Assembly: GCA_020072815.1 (NCBI GenBank) | Contig: JAIQGE010000001.1 | Location: forward strand, 124,001 to 188,000 | DNA length: 64,000 bases | DNA from: Terriglobia bacterium | GTDB lineage: Bacteria; Acidobacteriota; Terriglobia; Terriglobales; Acidobacteriaceae | Reading direction: 5' to 3' | Part shown: positions 9,663 to 18,199 of the stretch, in pieces | Position numbering within the stretch: the stretch's first letter is position 1 | Layout of the letters: every line of letters starts with the position of its first letter | Notes under the pieces: generated by a model | Databases searched by the model: none | What the model saw: only the letters and a program-made list of their open reading frames with translations | Told to the model about the DNA's origin: nothing | Translations under genes and position numbers: made by a program

Positions 9663-9754
9663 GCGAGGCCGATCACGCGCCGAGCTCGTCGCGGCAGGCG
9701 CGTAATGATCTATTTTCGAAGCCAGAATCGCAGGCGGTTTGGAGCGAAGCGACA
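9663..9754 (+). repeat. 92-bp dispersed intergenic element, copy A
   Basis: It starts GCGAGGCCGATCACGCGCC and ends GGTTTGGAGCGAAGCGACA, the two conserved ends of a family with copies at 17971, 18088, 21559, 42267, 42385 and 44931. It ends four bases before the stop codon of the transpeptidase gene on the other strand. Confidence 0.8.
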
Positions 9755-9758
9755 AAAA

Positions 9759-11018
9759 CTACTGCTGCACGCCCGCCGCCGCGCTCTTCTCCGTCCGGTT
9801 TACCGCGGTCTTCGCGAAGAAATCGTGGTCGTAGAGCGACCGATAGAACTTGCCGGTAATTTCGGCGGCTTTGGGGCCGTACGTCGGACGCCCGCCCTGA
9901 AGGAAGACCACGGTGGCGATGCGTCCTTGATCGGTGTCCGCGTACGACGCAAACCAGCCGAAGCGCGTGCCCGCTTTGGAGCAGGTGCCGGTCTTGCCGC
10001 GGATGGGCTCTTGATTGAAGTTCAGTCGCAGGCTGCGCGCGGTGCCGTATTCCACCGCGCCCGTCATGCCTTCCGCAATTTCCGGAATCAGGTCAGCGAT
10101 ATCGAGCTGCCGCTTGACGCGCGGGGTAAATCCGGCAATCTCTTCCTCCGACTGCGGATGCTGCAGGTAATAGAGCGTGCCCCCGTTGGCGATGGCCGAA
10201 ACCAGCGCGCCCAGTTGCAGGGGCGTCATGGAAATGCTTTCGCCGAACGAGCACATCTTGCCCACGCCGCCGCGGCGAGCGTCAAGCTCATGCGCGGGGA
10301 ACACACCCAGGTGTTCGCCCTCAATCTCATAACCGGCCAGCTCGCCCAGGCCAAACTGCCGGGCATACCGGCGGACTTTGGGGAAACCCAGGCGGCGTCC
10401 CAAAGCCTCAAAATAAGCGTTGTTGGAATGGGCCAGGGCCTCGGTGAGGTTCATCTCTGAGTTGCGCCCCAGTTTGATCTCACTGTCGCGGGTGATCACG
10501 CCTTCACTCAAACCCGCCAGCGCCACGGCGACTTTAATGGTGGAGCAAGGTTGTGCGCCTCCGGAGAGCGCCAGCTTCTGGTTGACCATGGCCAGGATGC
10601 GCCCATCATTCGGATTGATGGCGACTACCGTGCCGTTCATGTTGCCCAGCGCGTCTAGCGCGGCTTGGCGGACAATGGGATCTTCGCCGTCAGAGTCGTC
10701 ATCGGCGGCGATGCCGCTGGCGAAAGAGCTGGTGCGAAAGCGTTCCACCCGGCGCGTCGCGCGGCGGCGTTTGCGCAGCGCAACCTGCTTGGTCACGGCT
10801 TGCTTGGTCGCTGCGCGGCTTGAGGCCGCAGCCTGCTGCTTGACCGGACGCCTGTGGCGTCTGGCTGTCCGCTTGTGCGATCGCGGCGCTTCCGTGACTT
10901 TCGCGTCTTTCTTGGCTGGCTTCGCGCTCGTCGAAGTCGCGGACGTGCGCGCCAATGACGGCTGGCAGACCATCATTGCCAGCAAAGCCAATACCAATAT
11001 CCTGAACTGAAAATTCAT
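9759..11018 (-). CDS. Penicillin-binding transpeptidase-domain protein without an N-terminal module
   Basis: 419 residues. A signal peptide is followed by a very basic Lys/Arg/Ala-rich linker (residues 30-95) and then a penicillin-binding transpeptidase fold. Active-site motifs are visible: STIK (SxxK, in QPCSTIK), SNN (in HSNNAYF) and KTG (in RGKTGTC). The pedestal/dimerisation domain of FtsI- or PBP2-type proteins is absent, so it resembles a stand-alone transpeptidase or class D beta-lactamase-like protein. It may crosslink peptidoglycan or serve as a penicillin-recognising enzyme. It lies downstream of ftsZ on the same strand but 340 bases away, so coregulation is uncertain. Confidence 0.8.
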   Translation of the reverse strand: MNFQFRILVLALLAMMVCQPSLARTSATSTSAKPAKKDAKVTEAPRSHKRTARRHRRPVKQQAAASSRAATKQAVTKQVALRKRRRATRRVERFRTSSFASGIAADDDSDGEDPIVRQAALDALGNMNGTVVAINPNDGRILAMVNQKLALSGGAQPCSTIKVAVALAGLSEGVITRDSEIKLGRNSEMNLTEALAHSNNAYFEALGRRLGFPKVRRYARQFGLGELAGYEIEGEHLGVFPAHELDARRGGVGKMCSFGESISMTPLQLGALVSAIANGGTLYYLQHPQSEEEIAGFTPRVKRQLDIADLIPEIAEGMTGAVEYGTARSLRLNFNQEPIRGKTGTCSKAGTRFGWFASYADTDQGRIATVVFLQGGRPTYGPKAAEITGKFYRSLYDHDFFAKTAVNRTEKSAAAGVQQ

Positions 11019-11358
11019 CTCACATCACCGCGGGAAACTTTCCCATCAAAAGGACCTTTACCATTTCGGAAGAAGAACTCTTGCCTTCTGTTTTACCAAC
11101 TTGCCTGCACGGCAGGTATGGATTAAAACCCTGAATTTGTGACCGGGTTGCGCCCCGGGCCGCCTAGCAATGCCGCAGGGGCCGATGAGGTTCACCTCAC
11201 CGGAGGAGAAACCATTCGCGGCTGGCTGCGCGGCAGCCGCGAATGTCCATATCCAATAGGAGATGCCCCAGGAGAGAGGGGGCGAATGCAATTACGCTAA
11301 ACTCCGTCCCCCGGCATTTTCCTTAAGTTTTGATTAACCTTGTTAATCACATCCGGCC
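11019..11358. other. Gap between ftsZ and the transpeptidase gene with two perfect inverted repeats
   Basis: No gene is seen. CATTCGCGGCTG (11213-11224) and CAGCCGCGAATG (11234-11245) form a perfect 12-base stem with a nine-base loop and no T-run. TGATTAAC (11331-11338) and GTTAATCA (11342-11349) form a perfect eight-base stem just downstream of the ftsZ stop. Either may be an RNA hairpin protecting or ending the ftsZ message, or a binding site. Confidence 0.5.
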
Positions 11359-12669
11359 TTAATTCACCTCGCCGCGTTTGCGGATGAAGGCCGGCACGTC
11401 AAGGTCGTCGGCTTCCACGCCGCCGGTCATGGCCTCTGATACCGCCGCCAGATTGGGGTTCTCCCGCGCTGGTGCGGCCAGGCGCACTGCCCCGCCGTTC
11501 ATGGCCCCGCCGTTCATGGCCCCGCTGTGCATAGCGCTGCCGTGCATGACGCCGCCGTTGGCGCCGCCATTTACCCTGGGAGCAGCCGGCTGCGTCTGGT
11601 AGGCCGAAACCGTGCGCGCCGACGAAATAGCCTGCTGCGCCGCAGTGATGCCGCGGTCCTTGCGTTGCGGCTGCTGTTTGAACCCGGTGGCGATCACCGT
11701 GATCTTGATTTCATCTTTCATCTTCTCGTCCTGCACTGCGCCGAAGATGATGTTGGCGTCCTCGTCGGCGGCCGACTGGACGATGGTGGATGCTTCATTC
11801 ACTTCCGCCAGCTTGAGCGAACTGGAACCTGTGATGTTGATCAGGATGCCGCGCGCGCCGTCAATGGCCCCGGCTTCCAGCAACGGCGACGAAATTGCCG
11901 CCTGGGCAGCTTCCGCCGCGCGATGGTCGCCGCGGGCCACGGCCGTTCCCATCACCGCGTAGCCCATGCCGGCCATGATGGTCTTCACGTCGGCAAAGTC
12001 GCGGTTGATGATGCCGGGGATGGTGATGATGTCGGAGATCCCCTGCACCGCCTGGCGCAAAATGTCGTCGGCGATACGGAACGACTCGAAGAACCCGGCG
12101 TTCTGCGCCACTGCCAGCAGCTTTTCGTTGGGAATCACGATCATGGTGTCCACGCTGTCCACCAACTCCGCCAGCCCGCGCTCCGCCTGGTTCATGCGGC
12201 GCTTGCCTTCAAACGCGAACGGCTTGGTGACCACCGCCACCGTCAGCGCGCCCATTTCGCTGGCCAACGAAGCGATGATCGGCGCCGCTCCGGTGCCCGT
12301 GCCGCCGCCCAGGCCCGCGGTGACGAACACCATGTCCGCGCCTTCCAGCGATTCAATAATTTTGTCGGCATCTTCCAGCGCCCCGCGCCGCCCGATTTCC
12401 GGGTTCGCGCCCGCGCCCAGCCCGGTGGTGAGCTTGGTACCCAGTTGGATCTTGACCGGCGCGCGCGACATCTGCAACGCCTGCAGGTCGGTGTTGGCCA
12501 CCACAAACTCCACGCCTTCCACGCCGGCGCAGATCATGCGATTGACCGCATTTCCGCCTCCGCCGCCCACGCCGATCACTTTGATCTTGGCGTTGTTGCG
12601 GGGATCTTCGTTGAACTGGATGCGAATGTCGCTTTCCGGCTGTTGCGTTTTCTTCTTGTCGTCCATCAT
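11359..12669 (-). CDS. ftsZ: Cell division protein FtsZ
   Basis: 436 residues; the tubulin-like GTPase that polymerises into the Z-ring. The [11 protein letters not shown] loop and the tubulin signature [10 protein letters not shown] are present, as is the synergy-loop region. The C-terminal conserved peptide ([16 protein letters not shown]) that binds FtsA follows a variable linker. The linker is unusual: it contains near-identical pentapeptides ([20 protein letters not shown]) encoded by 15-base tandem repeats. I chose the ATG at 12669 because AGGAG lies nine bases upstream; a second ATG follows directly. It is the last gene of the ftsQ-ftsA-ftsZ group, separated from ftsA by 196 bases that could hold its own promoter. 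Confidence 0.98.
   Translation of the reverse strand: MMDDKKKTQQPESDIRIQFNEDPRNNAKIKVIGVGGGGGNAVNRMICAGVEGVEFVVANTDLQALQMSRAPVKIQLGTKLTTGLGAGANPEIGRRGALEDADKIIESLEGADMVFVTAGLGGGTGTGAAPIIASLASEMGALTVAVVTKPFAFEGKRRMNQAERGLAELVDSVDTMIVIPNEKLLAVAQNAGFFESFRIADDILRQAVQGISDIITIPGIINRDFADVKTIMAGMGYAVMGTAVARGDHRAAEAAQAAISSPLLEAGAIDGARGILINITGSSSLKLAEVNEASTIVQSAADEDANIIFGAVQDEKMKDEIKITVIATGFKQQPQRKDRGITAAQQAISSARTVSAYQTQPAAPRVNGGANGGVMHGSAMHSGAMNGGAMNGGAVRLAAPARENPNLAAVSEAMTGGVEADDLDVPAFIRKRGEVN
11489..11563 (-). repeat. 15-bp tandem repeats inside the ftsZ linker
   Basis: Five 15-base units are visible. The first two (11489-11503 and 11504-11518) are identical (GCCCCGCCGTTCATG on the plus strand); the rest diverge. 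They keep the reading frame and encode Met/Gly/Ala-rich pentapeptides. Confidence 0.8.
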
Positions 12670-12865
12670 GCCATCACACTCCTGAACTTTTGAATTCGCC
12701 GACATCACAGGCGATGGTCCGCATCGCCCCGACATAGCCGCGCTACGTCAATCCAACCTTTCACCGACCCAATCTCTTCCGCGATCATCGCTTCCACGCG
12801 CCGTACTTTCACGCGACAGCTTTCCGCTAAGCGCCGCTCAAGCGCATGTTCTTCACGCGCCGTTC

Positions 12866-14122
12866 TTACGCGCCCAAGCGCGCCAGAAACGACCGCAGGC
12901 GCGTGCCCAAGCCTGGTTGCTGGATCATTTTTGCCGCCGTGGTGCGATGCGCGTACATCGCCAGCCCGATCAGCGTGGCAAACTCCGGCTCCGCCAGCGA
13001 TGCCGGCATCTTGGCAATGGGCACGGGCGACGCCAGCCGCACCGGTCGGTCCAGGATCTTGTCGCAAACTTCGCGCAGGCCATCCAGCCGCGACGCGCCA
13101 CCGGTCAAGACTAAGCCGGCATTGCACAGCTCCAGCACTCCGGCTTGCTGCAGGTGGTCGCGCAGCAGCTCGCACAACTCCGCTGCGCGCGGCTCCAGAA
13201 TTTCCGCCAGGAAACGGCGGGCCATTAGCCGCGGCGGCCTGTCGCCCACCGCAGGCACTTCAATCTCCTCGTCCGCCGGCACCTGGTCGCTCAACGCGTG
13301 GCCATACTTCTTCTTGATCTTTTCCGCTGAGACCAGCGGCGTGCGCAGGCCTACCGCCACGTCATTGGTAAAGTGGTCGCCGCCCACGGGGACTACGCCG
13401 GTGTGCGCCGCCATGCCGTCACAGTAGACAATCAGCTCCGTCGAGCCGGCGCCAATGTCCGCCAGGCACACGCCCAGTTCTTTTTCTTCGGCGCGCAGGA
13501 TGCAGTCGGCGGACATCAGCGCTTCGTACACCACGTTGTCCACGTGTATGCCCGCGCGATTCGCCGCCGTCACCACGTTCTGCACCGCGCTGGAGGAAGC
13601 CGTGACCATGTGCAGGCTCACTTCCAGCCGGCGGCCCATCATGCCCGCGGGATCGCGCACGCCGGTCTGCTCATCCAGAATGAATTCCTGCGGCAGTAGG
13701 TGCAGAATCTCGCGGTCCGCCGGCAGGCTCACGGAACGCGCCTTTTCCACGGCTTCGCGGATGTCATCGCGGTTGACCTCGCGCGCGTGCTGGCCCAGTG
13801 CGACTCCGCCGCGGCTGGTGACGCCTTTGATATGCGCGCCGCCTACCGCCACCACCGCGTTGCCCACCGAGCATTCCGCGACTTTTTCGGCTTCCTCCAC
13901 CGCCTTGTGGATGCTCTGCACCGCTTTATCGAGTTCTACGATGATGCCTTTGCGCGAACCGCGGCTCTCCACTACTGCGTGTCCGCGATAGCGCAACCCG
14001 CTGTCTCCCGCCTGGCAGATCAGCGCCACCGTCTTCGCGCTGCCGATGTCCAGCACGGTCACCGTGTCGCTGCTCGCGTCTCTTTTGATTTCGTTCTTGA
14101 TTTCGTTTGTCATACTGCTCAC
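12866..14122 (-). CDS. ftsA: Cell division protein FtsA
   Basis: 418 residues; the actin-like membrane tether of FtsZ. Actin-fold motifs VLDIGSAKT (phosphate 1), LADIGAGSTELIV (phosphate 2) and LTGGASRLDG (adenosine) are in order. The C-terminus RLRSFLARLGA is a plausible amphipathic membrane-targeting helix. The first codon may be GTG at 14122, which shares its G with the ftsQ stop (TAGTG); an in-frame ATG follows at 14113. Either way translation is probably coupled to ftsQ. Confidence 0.96.
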   Translation of the reverse strand: MSSMTNEIKNEIKRDASSDTVTVLDIGSAKTVALICQAGDSGLRYRGHAVVESRGSRKGIIVELDKAVQSIHKAVEEAEKVAECSVGNAVVAVGGAHIKGVTSRGGVALGQHAREVNRDDIREAVEKARSVSLPADREILHLLPQEFILDEQTGVRDPAGMMGRRLEVSLHMVTASSSAVQNVVTAANRAGIHVDNVVYEALMSADCILRAEEKELGVCLADIGAGSTELIVYCDGMAAHTGVVPVGGDHFTNDVAVGLRTPLVSAEKIKKKYGHALSDQVPADEEIEVPAVGDRPPRLMARRFLAEILEPRAAELCELLRDHLQQAGVLELCNAGLVLTGGASRLDGLREVCDKILDRPVRLASPVPIAKMPASLAEPEFATLIGLAMYAHRTTAAKMIQQPGLGTRLRSFLARLGA

Positions 14123-15447
14123 TATGCCGGCGATTTCTTCGATCTCTTCTTAGCTTTCTTCCGCGCCTCCACGCCTCCGCGGTGAAGAGGTTGCTTTTGC
14201 GACTCTGCGCCTGCGCGATGAGTAGGTCCCTTTTTCGCTTCCGCGTTTCCGCGGTGCGCAGGCTTTTTCTGTACCGATGGTGACGGCGCTGCCGCCTTCG
14301 CCGCTACTTTCACCGGAGCTGGTCCTTCGATCAGCCTGGGCGCCGGCGACTGCGCGCGACGTTCCGCATCTGGGTTGACCACAATCTGGCCTTCATAACG
14401 CAGGTCCACCGACTGCAAATTGGGAAATTGCTTCCGCCATTCCGCAACGTGGTCCACGTAGAGCTGGTAGCGGCTCAGGAAGTCTGAAGCCCCCAGATGG
14501 ATCAGCAGCGTGCCGCCCGTGTCGCCGGCTTTGGCTGCGGCTGGCGGAGCCGTGGTCACTTTCACGTCTTCCGGATCGGACAAGTCCACTTCACTCAGCT
14601 GCTGCATGTAGCCTTTGCCGTCCGGCCCGCCGGAATCCAGCTCTTGCGCCATGCGGTTGTAGATCTTCATGGCCGCCGCTCGCGACGAAAGCGGCTCGGT
14701 GTCCGCAATGCCGTGGATCACCGGGAAGGAATATTTCGTCTGGCGGTTCGCGGGCATGCCCATCACCACGCCGTGCGCGTCAATCAGGCTGATGCGCGAC
14801 CCGATCTGCGCAAACGCCACCGGCACACGCTCGCGGATATGGACCGCAATGCGGTTGGGCAGCACGCGCATCACCGTCGCCGACTCCACCCAGGGAATCT
14901 GTTCCAACTGATGCTTGCGTTCATCCAGCGGAACGTAAAAGATGTTCTTGCCTATGTCCGCTCCGGCTACGTCCATTACCTGCGTGCGCGAAGCGTTGTT
15001 CACGCCGCTGATGGCCACGTTGTCCGTGGAGTCTATACGGAACCGCCAGGAGTTCATGCCGTAGAGGTAGGCGCCCACGGCCATGCTGATGAACGCGCCG
15101 GCAACAATCCCCAGCACTGCAACCACTTTGAGCTTGCTCAACGTTTTGCGCGTGAGCGTAGTGCGGCGCACCGGCACGCGGCGCGATGTGCGCAGGAATT
15201 GCCCGTCTTCGCCATCCAGACCGCCGTCAAGATCGCCGTCGAAATCAATAGCGTCTTCCAGTTCAGGAATTCCGGCATGCATGGACGGATCTTGCGCGTA
15301 TCGCTGCCGCACACGTCCGCGTTCTGAAGACGCGCGTTCAGAAGTTGTTCTCGATGAGATAGCGATGCGTCCCGGCGAATCGCCAGGTGACGCCGCCAAA
15401 CTGCGCGGGGCGTCTTTAGGATTGACTTCAATAATCTCGCGCGGCAT
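14122..15447 (-). CDS. ftsQ: Cell division protein FtsQ/DivIB with long basic tail
   Basis: 441 residues, longer than the usual 250-300. A disordered acidic/basic cytoplasmic segment (1-105) precedes one transmembrane helix (about 107-130), a POTRA domain (FRIDSTDNVAISGVNNASRTQVM) and the FtsQ beta domain. The extra C-terminal region (about 365-441) is Lys/Ala/Pro-rich and carries three repeats of a PxHRxxxExxK pattern (KPAHRGNAEAKK, GPTHRAGAESQK, QPLHRGGVEARK). The protein links the early and late divisome in the periplasm. The stop overlaps the ftsA start by one base. Confidence 0.92.
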   Translation of the reverse strand: MPREIIEVNPKDAPRSLAASPGDSPGRIAISSRTTSERASSERGRVRQRYAQDPSMHAGIPELEDAIDFDGDLDGGLDGEDGQFLRTSRRVPVRRTTLTRKTLSKLKVVAVLGIVAGAFISMAVGAYLYGMNSWRFRIDSTDNVAISGVNNASRTQVMDVAGADIGKNIFYVPLDERKHQLEQIPWVESATVMRVLPNRIAVHIRERVPVAFAQIGSRISLIDAHGVVMGMPANRQTKYSFPVIHGIADTEPLSSRAAAMKIYNRMAQELDSGGPDGKGYMQQLSEVDLSDPEDVKVTTAPPAAAKAGDTGGTLLIHLGASDFLSRYQLYVDHVAEWRKQFPNLQSVDLRYEGQIVVNPDAERRAQSPAPRLIEGPAPVKVAAKAAAPSPSVQKKPAHRGNAEAKKGPTHRAGAESQKQPLHRGGVEARKKAKKRSKKSPA

Positions 15448-15829
15448 TAATAAAGTTGGCCAGCGGAGTTGATCGCCACCCTCAATATACCTGTTTCGTC
15501 CCGATATTGTTAGGAGTTTTTACGAAAAAGCCGACTTTTTTATGGGTTAGACCCGGCGCCGGATGCTGTGGCCCCCTGCCCGGACCCATGTGGCAAAAGG
15601 CCCGGGGTTCCCGGAATCCAGGGCTCCCGGCTTGCCCGGGTTTGGCAAGCTGGGATGGGGCGCACGCTTCGCGTGGCGGGGTGGAGGCGCCCCCGGCTGC
15701 GCAGAAGCATGGTTTGGGCCCCAGTGCGTCGCGCCCGATCACCCTAGTCGTTGTCCAGCCGGATTCTTCTTGCCTCCCCCGGCTCGCCTTTGCTAGATTC
15801 GGCCTCAGTTGTCCACAATGGGGGAACGG
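15448..15829. other. Gap between ftsQ and a divergent gene; contains a GC-rich repeat
   Basis: No gene is supported here. Position 15676-15713 (GGGTGGAGGCGCCC..GGCTGCGCAGAAGCAT) is a copy of the short repeat seen at 9543-9630. The rest is GC-rich with several short CCCGG inverted repeats. Promoters for ftsQ (leftward) and the secreted protein (rightward) must lie here, but none is clear. Confidence 0.45.
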
Positions 15830-16357
15830 ATGCGCCACAATCTTCTTCGTCTATCGCTTTTGATCTGTCTTACCGCTTCGCTTACCGGGCAAACCGCCCC
15901 GTGGCAAAAGTACAGGAACGTTGCCGGCAACTTTGCGGTCCTTCTGCCCGTGGAACCCAAGGAGACCACCACGGGCGACACTCCAGCCACCACGTCGCAC
16001 ACCATCCAGGCCATCGCCGAAGCTGTGAGCTACACCATCGTGTATGTGACCTTGGACGAGGAACAGGAGGTCACGGAAGCCAATTACAAGACTTACAAGG
16101 AAGGCGTGCTCAAGGAGTTGTCCACCTGCACCGTGCTCGATGAGCAGCCGGCCGCGCCGGCCATCCCCGGTTATATTGGCCGGTGGTACCGGATGAACTG
16201 CGACATTTCCAATACCAAGCTGACCTTCGTCGGCAATCTCTACTGGGGAAAGCACTACGCTTACGCCGTGCTGGGGATGTTCGCCACCGCGCCTACCGAT
16301 CCACCCAGCATCAAGAAATTCGTCAACTCGTTTGGGGTGATTGACGCCAGTAAGTAG
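15830..16357 (+). CDS. Small secreted protein of unknown function
   Basis: 175 residues from the ATG at 15830. The N-terminus (MRHNLLRLSLLICLTASLTGQ) is a good signal peptide. The mature part begins WQKYRNVAGNFAVLLPVEPKE and contains three cysteines and a beta-rich pattern. The phrase 'f.v.lP..P' followed by a C-terminal 'F..SF' resembles small secreted proteins common in Acidobacteria, but I cannot name a family. It lies on the plus strand between ftsQ and murC, both on the minus strand, so it interrupts the division cluster. Longer starts at 15809 (TTG) and 15818 (ATG) are less likely because they displace the signal peptide. Confidence 0.65.
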   Translation: MRHNLLRLSLLICLTASLTGQTAPWQKYRNVAGNFAVLLPVEPKETTTGDTPATTSHTIQAIAEAVSYTIVYVTLDEEQEVTEANYKTYKEGVLKELSTCTVLDEQPAAPAIPGYIGRWYRMNCDISNTKLTFVGNLYWGKHYAYAVLGMFATAPTDPPSIKKFVNSFGVIDASK

Positions 16358-16516
16358 AGGCTCTTGCCGGATCTTCTAACGCAGGGTCTTCTAGCGCCAG
16401 GTTCGAACAAACGACGCGCGGCGTGCAGTTTCTTGGCGATTCGCGCCTGCGGAGAGTGCTAAAAGCTCAGGAGTCGGCGGACTTGCCTTGAACTATTTGT
16501 CTTCTGCTGCTGTTCC

Positions 16517-16554
16517 GATCACCAGATCACGCGCGATCACCCGATCACCCGATC
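16517..16554 (+). repeat. Short GATCAC tandem-like repeat
   Basis: GATCAC occurs at 16517, 16525, 16535 and 16543, with a further GATC at 16551, at eight- to ten-base spacing. It ends next to the murC stop codon. Confidence 0.55.
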
Positions 16555-16557
16555 TTC

Positions 16558-17964
16558 CTAGGCCCTTTTCTTTGGCTTTTCGCGGGCTTTCAGCAGCTCC
16601 AGTACCTGCGCGCCCAGTTGAGAGATATTCCCCGCGCCCAGCGTCAAGATCATGTCGCCAGGCTCGGCCGCGGCAACCGCCTCGCGCGCCGCTTCAGCAA
16701 ATGACGTCATGTGGCGCGCTTCTTTCCCGCCCAGCTTCTGGATCGCCGCCACCACGCGCTCAGAGGTCACGCCGGGGATAGGCGGTTCGCTGGCTGGATA
16801 GATGTCCACCAGCAAAACGCTGTCAGCGTCGGCAAAAGCCGTGCCGAATTCGTCCAGCAGGTCCCGCGTGCGGGTGTAGCGGTGCGGCTGGAAGACCACG
16901 TGGACCCGGCTGAAGCCGCACTGTCGCGCGGCCGCCAGCGTGGCGCGGACCTCCGTGGGGTGGTGGCCGTAATCGTCAATCACGCTCACGCCGTCAGCGC
17001 GGCCTTTGAGCTGGAAGCGGCGGTCCACGCCGCGGAAGCTTTCCAGGCCCTCGCGGATCTGCTCCGGATCAACATCCAGTCCCACGCCCACGCCGATGGC
17101 CGCCGTGGCGTTGAGCACGTTGTGGTATCCCGGCACTTGCAGATGAAATTCGCCCAGCGACTTGCCGCGATACTCCACATAAAAGTGCGAATTGTGGCGC
17201 AGGCTGGTGCACTTGGTCTTGGTCCGCAGGACGCGGAAGTCAGAATCTTCACGCTGCCCATAGGTGAGGGCGCGGCGCGCCAGGCGCGTCAGCAGGCTGC
17301 GCAGGCGGTCATCGTCATTGCACAGCAGCACCGTCCCGTAAAACGGCACACGGTCCACAAAATCTATGAAGGCCTGTTCCACGTCCGCCATGTCGCGGTA
17401 GCAGTCCATGTGCTCGCGGTCAATGTTGGTGACCACCGCCAGGATCGGCGAAAGCTTGAGGAAGGAGCGGTCGCTCTCGTCGGCTTCCACCACCATGTAG
17501 CGCGATTTGCCCAGGCGCGCGTTGGAGCCCATGGCATCCACGCGTCCGCCCACCACCACCGTGGGGTCCAGCCCGCCCGCCGCGAGCACCGAGGCCACCA
17601 TGCTGGTGGTGGTGGTCTTGCCGTGCATGCCGGCAATGGCGATGCCGTACTTCAGGCGCATCAATTCCGCCAGCATCTCCGCCCGCGGAATCACCGCGAT
17701 GTGGTGCGCGTGCGCCGAGACGACTTCCAGGTTGTCCCCGCGTACAGCCGAACTGGTCACCACCACCTCCGCGCCGGTGATGTTCTCCGCCTGGTGACCA
17801 ATGAAAATGATTGCCCCCAGTTCCGCCAGGCGTTCGGTGATGGCCGAATGCTTCAGGTCTGAGCCGGAAACCTTGTAGCCGAGCGTAAGCAGGACTTCAG
17901 CAATGCCGCTCATGCCGATCCCGCCAATGCCTACGAAATGAATCCGCTGTATCTTGGCAAACAT
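16558..17964 (-). CDS. murC: UDP-N-acetylmuramate--L-alanine ligase
   Basis: 468 residues, normal length. It adds L-Ala to UDP-MurNAc with ATP in the cytoplasm. The nucleotide loop [10 protein letters not shown], the Mur-ligase P-loop [10 protein letters not shown], the EADESD metal/substrate motif and the [10 protein letters not shown]-terminal motif are present. The start ATG has no obvious ribosome-binding site: the dispersed repeat copy B ends seven bases before it. With murG upstream and ftsQ-ftsA-ftsZ downstream it keeps the usual cluster order apart from the inserted secreted-protein gene. Confidence 0.97.
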   Translation of the reverse strand: MFAKIQRIHFVGIGGIGMSGIAEVLLTLGYKVSGSDLKHSAITERLAELGAIIFIGHQAENITGAEVVVTSSAVRGDNLEVVSAHAHHIAVIPRAEMLAELMRLKYGIAIAGMHGKTTTTSMVASVLAAGGLDPTVVVGGRVDAMGSNARLGKSRYMVVEADESDRSFLKLSPILAVVTNIDREHMDCYRDMADVEQAFIDFVDRVPFYGTVLLCNDDDRLRSLLTRLARRALTYGQREDSDFRVLRTKTKCTSLRHNSHFYVEYRGKSLGEFHLQVPGYHNVLNATAAIGVGVGLDVDPEQIREGLESFRGVDRRFQLKGRADGVSVIDDYGHHPTEVRATLAAARQCGFSRVHVVFQPHRYTRTRDLLDEFGTAFADADSVLLVDIYPASEPPIPGVTSERVVAAIQKLGGKEARHMTSFAEAAREAVAAAEPGDMILTLGAGNISQLGAQVLELLKAREKPKKRA

Positions 17965-17970
17965 TATTTG

Positions 17971-18062
17971 TGTCGCTTCGCTCCAAACCGCTTAGGAGCT
18001 TTCTTCTTGTTTGAATCCTTCTGCGCCTGAAGCAGGCCGCTCGGCGCGCCAGTCGGCCTCGC
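17971..18062 (-). repeat. 92-bp dispersed intergenic element, copy B
   Basis: On the minus strand it starts GCGAGGCCGACTGGCGCGCC and ends GGTTTGGAGCGAAGCGACA. With copy C it fills most of the murG-murC gap; the two copies are spaced 117 bases apart. Confidence 0.85.
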
Positions 18063-18087
18063 GGCTGCCATTTCACTCGGTGATGCC

Positions 18088-18179
18088 TGTCGCTTCGCTC
18101 CAACCCGCCGTAGAGCTAGTTCCAGCTTTCGATTCTTCTGCGCTTGGTGCGGCGGGCTCGCCACGCCAGTCGGGCTCGC
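18088..18179 (-). repeat. 92-bp dispersed intergenic element, copy C
   Basis: On the minus strand it starts GCGAGCCCGACTGGCGTGG and ends GGTTGGAGCGAAGCGACA. It is the upstream member of a head-to-tail pair with copy B, 20 bases after the murG stop. Confidence 0.85.
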
Positions 18180-18199
18180 GGTTTTGGTTTGGCTAATTG

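Noticed and set aside
12705-13175. Alternative gene between ftsZ and ftsA
   Set aside because: The frame overlaps the ftsA C-terminus in another frame and is of shadow composition; the 196-base gap shows no independent gene.
17971-18179. CRISPR array
   Set aside because: Only two copies per site, 91-93 bases long with 25-base gaps, no cas genes; the tandem repeats are not of CRISPR dimensions.
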